From assembly GCA_039111635.1 (NCBI GenBank), contig JBCAQO010000008.1:1302001-1366000 (forward strand): DNA of 64,000 nt, read 5' to 3'. The translations under genes and the position numbers were made by a program. The notes beneath the pieces are model-generated. The model saw nothing but the letters and a program-made list of their open reading frames with translations. It was not told the origin of the DNA and did no database searches. Positions 56,482-64,000 of the stretch are shown piece after piece (position 1 is the stretch's first letter; each line of letters opens with the position of its first letter). The stretch is from Heterobasidion occidentale (lineage: Eukaryota > Basidiomycota > Agaricomycetes > Russulales > Bondarzewiaceae).

Positions 56482-57060
56482 TGTTACAAACTGCTCGTTC
56501 AGTAACCCAAGAGTAACAGGTTCTTCCCTAGGTTGCACAATGGACTGAGTGGTGGACATAGTCTCAACTGTACCAGATAATGATACAGGAGGGAATAATG
56601 ATTGGCTCTAAGTTACACAGTGTGTGGACTGCGTAGGAACAAAGAGAATAGACTGAAGATCCTCAGCCTATTCTATGGGCCTTATATACTGTATGGGGTA
56701 TAGGGTAAGAGTCCGTATGCTTCTCCGGGTATCCATCCTAGGAGAGCTGTGTGTGCCGTCTCTCTCAGCTGGTGCCTACTCTTGTACTTCTCCAGTCGCA
56801 CCAATCCATCCTGGTGCGACGAGGTGCTTACCCATAAGCCCTAAGCCCATGGCATGTGAATGCCTATCTTATCACTGTGTGAACCTCGTGTCCCTCCAAT
56901 GTAGCCTCTACCGATGTCTTGAAGAACCATCGGTCCAGTCGGCTCCTAAGGACATGCCAAATACCTTGATGTACGCTCCGTAGTGGAGCTGCCTAGCATG
57001 TGATGCTTGATCCATCGGGTAGACCGGCCCCAAAGGGCCCCGATCAGTCAAGTCATAACA
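56482..57060 (-). repeat. Element A 5' LTR
   Basis: 579 bp, TG...CA. Promoter TATATAAG at 56688-56681 in sense. Copy of the 9-bp hairpin at 56795-56820. Differences from the 3' LTR include G to A in three CpG sites (TTACGAAC, GACGTAG, CTCGACT in the 3' LTR). Confidence 0.97.
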
Positions 57061-58140
57061 GCCTTGACCATATGACAGAAAAATCCGAAGTTGACAATGC
57101 CCATCAGTATCTTGATCTTTGCAAGGATCAAAGCGCACGAGTGTGACATAAACCTCAAAGAGTATGGAAACCCAAAGAAAAATGACTGCCCCAAATGTCA
57201 GGTCAATTACACAAATTTTTGGAAAAAGCCCTTGCATTGCACAGAGTACGGATCAGTGAGCATCTGCCACGGGAATGGGTGTCAACGATGAAGTTGCCGT
57301 TGTTGGAGACGACAGGGCCTGCCTTGGCCTTGGCCATGCAGAGCACAGCCTGTGGCACAACAAGGTGGTGCAGGTTCTGCAGGAGCTTTGCATAGGCGAA
57401 GGGAGTGACTTCAATCGGCACTTCAGAAGTGTACTGGGCAGGAAGCGGGAATCAGTGTTTGCTGCTGATGGAAAGTTGTCAGCGAAGCGGAGAGTATGGG
57501 ATGTACGGTCATGCCGAGAACATCGGAGTTCTTGTGGTAGTCTGAGACAACAATGAAGCTGAGATGCACAAGTGTAAGTGAGAAAAGATTGCACAGAGAT
57601 GGGGAGTACGTACATTTTCGCCGCTTTGGCGAGGACCTTCTTGTGAAGATGGCATGCACCTCCACCTTTGATGCAATTCGGGTCCTTATCAACCCTTTGG
57701 TACCAAAGTCAAGTCAATCAGACACATACAACAAATTGGGAAAGAGCAGGAATGGCAGATGACTCACTCGTCTGCGCCGTCAATGGTGGCGTTGAAAGTG
57801 AGGTACTCGTCAATGTCACCCAAGCGGAGATGGGACTGCACAATGAGCTGTTTCAACTGGAACCAGTGAGGATGAACACGCGGTCCTTGTTTAGCTCGTG
57901 TCCCTGTGCGGCGGTGCGTTCGACGATATAGGGCACAGTGGACCCTGATCCATATAAAGCAATCAATTGAGGGGGAAGCGAGCACAGTGAGCGAATGATT
58001 GGGCTGTCTGCTATAGATGCCTGTGCTGACGTACCAGATCCGATGCTGATGACTTCGTGTTCTGGGAGGATGTGTTGTCGAGTGCAGTCCAAGCCGTGAG
58101 TCGCTTAGAAGATTCTATAAGCTGAGCTTCTGGTTCACTA
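57061..58140 (-). pseudogene. Ribose-5-phosphate isomerase relic, split by element A
   Basis: Ribose-5-phosphate isomerase (RpiA/RKI1 type, pentose phosphate pathway) is readable in pieces: IESSKRLTAWTAL, QHILPEHEVISIGSG, GSTVPYIVERTAAQGHELNK, DRVFILTG, LRLGDIDEYLTFNATIDGAD, DKDPNCIKGGGACHLHKKVL, FIVVSDYHKNSDVLG, VPIEVTPFAYAKLLQNLHHL, AKAGPVVSNNGNFIVD and LAKIKILMGIVNFGFFCHMV. Single-base losses break the frame at about 58,076, 57,868 and 57,275. Some normal introns are still visible, for example GTACAT...CCCAG near 57,440-57,510. The reading KA|VYFGSQ continues on the other side of element A at 35945. I infer a decayed copy; if the lost bases are sequencing errors it would be a gene inactivated only by the insertion. 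Confidence 0.85.
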
Positions 58141-59634
58141 CGAGCACTGACAAAGGGGAGATAGGTGAGTCATTGAATAAACAGAGAAACAAATAGTTTG
58201 AAGAGCACTGTCCATTTTTCTATGTTCGTATCTCCACATATTCTCCGTGTAGTGAAAGACGTGAGAGGAATCGACCTACGCTGAGTGGTGTACAGAGGGC
58301 GGTGACGATGCTAGGTGAGGTTGAGCTGGCGAATGATGAAAGTAAGAGTGGAAAGAAAAACAGATAAAACACGAGGCACAGTTGAAATGCGGTTGTTGTG
58401 GCAACGTCCCAGTTTGGGATACATTAGGAATATATTAGGAATACCCATTTTAGGGCATTTGATCATGTAACTCTGTGTAGTGTAATTGCAAGACCCGTCT
58501 TGTCCTTTGTCTGACCCTTCGTATCCTCTTCAATCTTCATCGTCTCTCGTTCATCTCTTTCTCCCTGTACTCTTTATGTATGTCGCACACCACACTTAAC
58601 CTCATGCCCGTTCCACCTGTCTCTTGCACATGTGTCAACCTGCGTGCTGTTGTCGTACCATGGCGGTCTACACTCCTTATGTGAGTTCAACCATCCCTTG
58701 CAAATTACATCTTCTGGCCCTCAGCTCTCTTATCAGCAATGTGCTCATTGGCGCCTCTGCGCATTTGCTTCTGCCTTCTTCCCTATGGACACTGACAGGG
58801 AGCTCAATGTGATGGCCACATTTCCATGTTCTATGACGCCCACGGTGTGCGCAAGGTATGCTCTCCGTATCCGTTCCCAGTCCTCATTTACTAACACTTG
58901 TTTCACACTATCACTGCCGCTGTGTTTTTGGGCTTCTCTCTCTTCTCGCACGTCGCATCTGGTTGTCATGAATGTGCTGTGGATTGTCCACTGTGAGGCA
59001 ATGATGCGCCCTCGGCTGCCCCTTGGCTTGAGTGGCTAGGCGACATACCTGGTGCGTCATCCTCACTGTGCAGCGCAATGTCATGCATTATTATACACCC
59101 ATACATGTGTGCCTTCGGCTGCTTATTTGCAGGTCATATGGGTGTGGAAGGGCTCAAAAGGCCTCTAGCACACATGTGACATCAACATTGTCTTCTTCAC
59201 CAACATTCCATCGTCAGCTTGTCTTGCACGTGGACAACTCTTGCGTCACGGCTCTTTCGCGAGGTGAGCATGGCCGCATTTTTTCAATTACTTTCCTTCC
59301 CGGGCTCTGACATGCGTGCTCGTGAAACATGACGCAATGTCCCTGGACAATGTCATGGCCTATTCATCATGACCACTCTTCCACATCCTCAGAGCGGCAG
59401 GCGCCTGACGTCGTGCTGTTCTCCCTAGGAGCGCCTCGCTGCTTTCGTTGAGTATGTACTCGTACCCATGACAAGTCTTTAGCCACATGACTGATGCACA
59501 TGAGGTATCATCCATTGTCCTTGACTTCCCTGCAAACTAGCAAATGTGTGTGTTGTGAGTAATATATGTAGTATGTAGAGGTATATACAGGCTATCACAA
59601 TGTGTATCTAAAATTTTGTTGTTTGGCCTTTTGC
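58141..59634. other. Region without a recognised gene; possible LTR remnant at its start
   Basis: About 58,388 begins TGTTGTGGCAACGTCCCAG, followed by the repeated ATTAGGAATA and a C/T-rich part to about 58,620. It resembles a copia-type LTR, but no second copy or target duplication was found. The rest shows no conserved protein. Confidence 0.35.
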
Positions 59635-60651
59635 CTATTTAACCGCCTGAACCCTCGCCTCCATCTGCCCAGTGTGAGCCACAATGTCCTCCTCTGTCAA
59701 TTTGTCCCACACATGTTGCACGGCCTCCCAAAGTTTCTCGATGGACCTCTGGGACTCTAGGATCTTGGAAACACGGTCCTTGAGGACAAGCCATAATGGC
59801 TCCTCGGGATTTAGGTTGGGAGAGGAAGGAGGGTGGAGAAACTGATTGATGCCTAGTTCAGCACGGGCTTTTTTTGCGAGTATACTCCTATGACCTGGTG
59901 CCCTATCTTCTACCACAAACATCTCATGCCCTCAACACTTCTCCATATCCCTCACAAAGTCCAACAGCGGCCCTTGCAGCACTTGTTCCACATACTCCTT
60001 GCCACCCATGCCACCACCCTTCTTCCATCCCTTTGCATCTTTCGTTGGCGGCAACAAATCAAGTTTGATAATGGGACCTTTGACACCGTGAGCAATACAG
60101 GCCCAAATCATGATTGATTTACGCCTGCTACGATAGGTCGTCTCCGTGCACTCAGGGAGATACTCCTCGCCTGGCTGTCGGGTGACTCTCAAATGCCTCG
60201 GCCGCTCTCCCAGCTCTATAGATGCCTCATCAGTCCAGATGATATCATCCCAATTCTTCCCCTCGTTCCTCCTAGCCCACTCCATGCGCTCCTTAATGGC
60301 ACTTGGTGAGAGATATGGTTTGCGACGTGCAATATGGCAGTGATAGCCATGAGCAACAGCAAACTCACAAACTTGGCGCTCATTGACATTTGGAATGTAT
60401 TTGGCGATGGTTGCATAGGGTGCAAATCGATATTTTCTGAGGTTTCGGAGAGTGTGATGCTCGGTGTGAGCATTGGTAGCGCGAGGTCGACCAGAGCGAG
60501 GGAGATCTTTGCGTGTATGGAACTTCCTGTCACGTTTGAGTGTGTACTTGACTGTGGAGTGATGGCAGCCAAATTTTCGGCCAATAGCATGGTAAGACCA
60601 GCCGAGTTCAACAAGCTGGAGGATTCTCCCACGTTTAGGTAAGTGGTCCAT
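59635..60651 (-). pseudogene. Tc1/mariner-type transposase with internal stop
   Basis: DD34E-type cut-and-paste transposase. N-terminal helix-turn-helix: LPKRGRILQLVELGWSYHAI, GRKFGCHHSTVKYTLKRDRK, then the basic linker DLPRSGRPRATNAHTEHHTL. Catalytic domain: IIWTDEASIELGERPRHLRV (first Asp), IMIWACIAHGVKGPI, FVVEDRAPGHRS (second Asp) and PPSSPNLNPEEPLWLVLKDR (Glu). A TGA at 59932-59934 (after MEKC) breaks the frame; the same frame resumes GHEMFVVED. I could not find convincing terminal inverted repeats or the TA duplication. Confidence 0.9.
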
Positions 60652-61008
60652 TTGAACCTGTAGGCATGGTCAAAACAATGAAGAAGTGTCGTGTAACAAC
60701 GTGCTAAACTCGAACAACAACTTCACATGACTGTGGCTAAAGAATTCCACGGCCACGATTACATTAGTATAACAATGGTTCTCATGTAGTTATTATTTGT
60801 GTATGGTACACGCTCCAATATCAACTGGGTTACTCAAACCTTTGGTGAACCATGCCTTGAATACATTGTGAGGTGCAGCTATCAACTTCTATTGATTACT
60901 GCAATTGACGCGCACAAGAAAACTACAAATCAACAACATAATAGCACGAAAGTGAGAAAACAACATGACACTAGCAAGAAGCAAGAAACTTAACGAGCCT
61001 TCACTTTA
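60652..61008. other. No gene recognised
   Basis: AT-rich stretch between the mariner relic and the spliced hypothetical gene. It probably contains the 5' end of the mariner element, but its border is not visible. Confidence 0.4.
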
Positions 61009-61772
61009 CTACTCAATCCTTGTGATGAAACTGACAATGTTCCATAGCGCTCGATTCTTCAGTATATGCATCTTGGGCCATATCACACCCTCCTCTGTTA
61101 CTATGTCCCAAGTGGCGCCGTTCTCCCCAAAGATGCTGACTTGCACATGGTTGATTGGGTCTGTCGACGTGTGCATCGTCGTGCTGCATCAATCAGCCGC
61201 TTGCATCAACTGTTACTTGTTTAGAACTTACTTTATACGCACCGCCGTGACTCCCCCGCTCCCCTGCCTCACTAGGTAGCGCATATACTCCCGTACTGTG
61301 TTCTCCACCAAGCACTTCCCCATTTTCTTCCGCCTATATTGCGACGGATGTTCCCACCAGATTATGGGATCGACTGGACAATCACACATCCTCCGCGCGT
61401 ACCTATATGCCGCCCTCAGTTTCTCCTTTGATCTTACAAGACACTAACACATACCTGATTGTTGACATTTCATGTTTGCAACGTGCTGTCCTTCTCCTGA
61501 GTTGACGCCTTCACGATGCTGGTGAAAGTTGTGAAGGCTGGTCCTATGAGACAACTAATCCGCTCATCACTGGTCGTTGCAGAGGTGTCACAGTCTCAGT
61601 TACTGAGCGGTAACTTTCGATGCTTAGATGATTTGCGCACCAACCACGGACACCTTGTGCACTGTGCTCAGCTTGCGACGAGTACAGAACTCGGCAGTCC
61701 GTGACTCATGACACCATTCGTCTGTAACTCCCTCTTCTTCCGGTTTCATGTCCTCGACACTGTGACTCTAAA
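61009..61772 (-). pseudogene. Unrecognised spliced gene or relic
   Basis: Minus-strand exons inferred from splice signals and composition. An exon near 61,772-61,640 begins after CTTTTTTTTAG and reads VEDMKPEEEGVTDEWCHESR and RKLSTVHK. A second, from about 61,556, reads SLHNFHQHREGVNSGEGQHV, then a TAG in frame, then KEKLRAAYRYARRMCDCPVD and PIIWWEHPSQYRRKKMGKCL. A clear intron GTAAGT...GATGCAG lies near 61,220-61,180. The last exon reads STDPINHVQVSIFGENGATW and EEGVIWPKMHILKNRALWNI, ending SFITRIE at 61009. I do not recognise the family. The TAG near 61,457 suggests decay or an unseen intron. Confidence 0.45.
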
Positions 61773-62107
61773 AAAAAGTATCATGACATTGGACATATCT
61801 AGCGAAACATAGCAGCAAATCAGCAAAATAGGCATGCCTGTGAGATCACAGACACGTTGATATACTAGAGGCTGCTCTAAGTGCTGAGCACAACACCAAA
61901 ACAACCTCTAATGCAGGGGGTGCTGGAGCTAGTATCTGATACACAAGGAATCATTAGTTAGGACTTGAGAAGGCAAGGGCGCACTGAAGAGTAATGAGGA
62001 GGGTGAGATTAAAGCACCCGAACAGTTTTGGGACTGCACCGAACACCGACCAAACATTCGGTCAGATGAGTCAGGTCAGGGAGTCGATCGGTGACGAGAG
62101 GGTAGTG

Positions 62108-62733
62108 TCACAATTGACAACTATGCGCTTCAAGATTCACACGGGACTCTGACAATATACAAAGACGGACGAGGGTACAAGCGAGGAGACGAGTACGAAC
62201 GCGAACGAGGCCGAACGACGAGGAGGACGAGTTTGCGAAAGTTGGCGTAGATGATTTCAATGTTTGAGACCAGTGCAAATGAGCTCTGAACTGTGGGGTG
62301 CGAAAGCTGGTTTATTCCAGAGTTGCATGTAGGTTTTTATAGTAAACAGAGCCCCTAAGTAAAATGTCGAACGAGAAATGAGAGTAAATGTCGAACGGGC
62401 GCCAAGCACTAGCGCACAGAGAAGATAAGAAGGTAGGTGAGATGTCCATATGGGTTCCGAAGGTGATAAGGTAAAAGTTAATCAGTGATGGCGAAATCCC
62501 AACCATTTGGTATCCGTTGTCCGAGCGTAGGTAGCAGGAACAGGCGTTGGAGAACCAATGAAAATAAAGAAGAAGTAACATACAACAAGGGTGGCCAAGT
62601 AATGGTGCAAGATCGCATTTGACCGACCATGCGGAAGTCGGGAAGATAAGCGATAAGGACCGACCAACTCGCTGAGCACATTGGCCAAAACGGACTACTG
62701 GCCCCGATCTCGTAAACACCTATCGTAACACTC
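62108..62733 (-). repeat. LTR-like sequence
   Basis: On the minus strand it starts TGTTACGATAGG and ends TTGTGACA. A CTATAAAAACC promoter-like element and a GGAATAAACC polyadenylation-like signal lie 20-30 nt apart in the order expected of an LTR (about 62,345-62,312). No matching second LTR or target duplication was found in the window, so this is tentative. Confidence 0.35.
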
Positions 62734-63112
62734 CTGTGCGGTCATGGTAAGTACGTGAAGCATGGGTGAACTGACCCAAGTGCTGCCGAACGTCCTTTGG
62801 TGGCTTGCGGTTGGGTGGGTATGGACCGACCGTGTTTGGTGCGAGTTGGCGTCTTCGGTACTCGTCTAGCGCTGTTCGGTATCTCCCCAAAGCTTCCCGA
62901 ATACCTCCCTCGGACCCTAGCGTGGGTGCATGCTCATCAACGTACTCATTTACTTCTGTTCTTTGGCATGAGCTATATCTCTGCACCGCATTCACACTAC
63001 AATTTTCTGTCCATGCGACGCTGTACAGCACACCCAGCTTGTCGACACCATCTGCCAACACGTCCGTTTTCCATCTTGCTAGATACGGGTCCCGGTATAG
63101 TTCAGCCCAATC
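62720..63112 (-). CDS. Unrecognised coding exon
   Basis: Open frame preceded by an acceptor-like CCTAG at about 63,112. It reads WAELYRDPYLARWKTDVLAD, TEVNEYVDEHAPTLGSEGGI, REALGRYRTALDEYRRRQLA and PPNRKPPKDVRQHLGQFTHA, ending RTGVLR. The composition is protein-like. It directly adjoins the LTR-like sequence, so it could be the last coding exon of a retroelement or of a host gene. No family is recognised. Confidence 0.35.
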   Translation of the reverse strand, partial: DWAELYRDPYLARWKTDVLADGVDKLGVLYSVAWTENCSVNAVQRYSSCQRTEVNEYVDEHAPTLGSEGGIREALGRYRTALDEYRRRQLAPNTVGPYPPNRKPPKDVRQHLGQFTHASRTYHDRTGVLR

Positions 63113-64000
63113 CTAGGTAATGGCATTCAAACATTGCGAATGCCTCCTCCAACGACCCTACAGTGACACGTGCATGGTGAGTGAGTTCACAATCATCACG
63201 TAAGTGACCGCTATGCAGACTGCCACGCCCTGAAGCAAGCGGAAGACGAGCGCATGGCGTGACACGTTGAAGTGCGAGAGGAGCACGAGGAGGACACAGG
63301 ACCAATCCACATACCTCTGAGGGAATCATTGATGGTGCCGATGAATTCAAGCACGGTGGGTACAACAGGTCAGGACGTCTTCGCAAATTTGAGAGAACCA
63401 GCTCATTAGCATGCATATCAACAGAGAAAAAGAGATCTGTAGTCAAAAACTTACTTGACATGCTTTCCAGGCTCTAATTCAAGTTCCCAATTGTAAAAGG
63501 AATGGTGGAGGAGGTTTCTACAAGTCATTGTCGTATCTCAAGAGTGAGGAGGGTTCGTCTGTGCATGGGGCACAGCGCTCGCTTCTGAGTCATTGTCGGA
63601 TGCATATATGCTGTCTCGTGCGTAATGTTCTTGGAGTAAACCTGTTGTAAGGTCAGACTATGGATCACGGCATCTACTGAGACGCATCTCGAGTGGAAAA
63701 AAAAACTCGCGAGCACTTGTGGATGCGATCCTGGTATCCTCGTCATATCTCTCCACCGTGTCTGTTTGTGGTGGATTACCTGTGTCTTCACGTGCCGGCT
63801 TCTCAGGTATTGTTCTTGTCCCTGTGGTCAAAAGGACTTTGTTCCTGGAGATTGTTCATTGATGATCGAGGTGTCGATTGATAGTGCAATGTTGCTGGCG
63901 GAGAGGCGGAGCATACGGTACTGTTCACATAGGAGCTCCTCAAGAGAGGTTCTGCTCGTTTGAATCCAGAGGATATGTGTGAAACAATAAAGGGAAAAAA
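63113..64000. other. Right end of window, no confident gene
   Basis: A minus-strand frame at 63102-63461 (VDMHANELVLSNLRRRPDLL) may belong to the same transcript as the exon at 62720-63112. Beyond it nothing was recognised. Confidence 0.3.

Larger units (their letters stand above)
35946..57060 (-). mobile_element. Ty3/gypsy chromovirus (element A), split by nested element B
   Basis: Minus-orientation LTR retrotransposon: 579-bp LTRs at both ends and target duplication GCCTT at 35941-35945 and 57061-57065. Without the 10.4-kb nested element B and its extra target copy, A is about 10.7 kb. Order in sense: LTR, self-complementary primer site, Gag, protease, RT, RNase H, integrase, chromodomain, accessory ORF(s), hairpin-motif region, small ORF, polypurine tract (AAAGGGGG, next to 36525), LTR. 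The LTRs differ at five positions, all transitions and three of them CG versus CA. The coding region has many stops. Confidence 0.95.

Noticed and set aside
58388..58620. Solo copia LTR
   Set aside because: The start and the ATTAGGAATA repeats are suggestive, but no target duplication or second copy is visible, so it is only mentioned as a possibility.
59540..60720. Terminal inverted repeats of the mariner element
   Set aside because: I compared the flanks by eye and found no convincing inverted match or TA duplication; a computed search of 58,000-62,000 would decide.

Overview
The window looks like nuclear DNA of a filamentous basidiomycete (Agaricomycetes; an order such as Polyporales is a guess). 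The evidence is compact multi-exon genes with introns of roughly 50-70 nt and GT-AG (once GC-AG) borders, a typical fungal housekeeping gene set, and chromodomain Ty3/gypsy and Ty1/copia retrotransposons. No database search was possible; all names come from reading motifs and splice patterns.

Positions 1-28,700 are gene-dense. In order: a hexose/MFS transporter (-, runs off the left edge), 5.5 kb without a recognisable gene, a holocytochrome c synthase (+), MsrB methionine sulfoxide reductase (-), TIM44 (+), tropomyosin (-), a DUF2408/UPF0662 protein (+), ATP synthase alpha (-), mitochondrial ribosomal protein bL21m (+), the splicing factor PRP40 (-), the ribosome-assembly factor RPF1 (-), a SUR2-type sphinganine C4-hydroxylase (+), the ribosome-assembly factor MAK16 (-), a p24 cargo receptor (+) and mitochondrial enoyl-thioester reductase ETR1/MECR (-). 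Five of these 15 genes serve mitochondria (heme lyase, TIM44, ATP1, bL21m, ETR1) and MsrB may as well. Several pairs are divergent with short shared promoters of 130-310 bp.

Positions 28,720-64,000 are a transposon island. It starts with a 643-bp MITE with 34-bp inverted repeats and an 8-bp target duplication. A 5.15-kb Ty1/copia element follows (near-identical LTRs, 5-bp target duplication, primer site matching the anticodon arm of initiator tRNA-Met). Next is a 21.1-kb nest: a Ty3/gypsy chromovirus (element A, 35946-57060) whose integrase is split by a second gypsy chromovirus (element B, 41227-51610). Both are flanked by exact 5-bp target duplications, and element A itself sits in a decayed ribose-5-phosphate isomerase gene. 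Both gypsy elements carry extra open reading frames between the chromodomain and the 3' LTR, and A also carries about 15 copies of a short hairpin-forming motif. Beyond the nest lie a decayed Tc1/mariner transposase, an unrecognised spliced gene or relic, and LTR-like sequence.

The coding frames of the island are broken in two ways: premature stops mostly explained by CGA-to-TGA changes (as expected from decay of methylated CpG or RIP-like mutation), and many single-base losses in short homopolymers.
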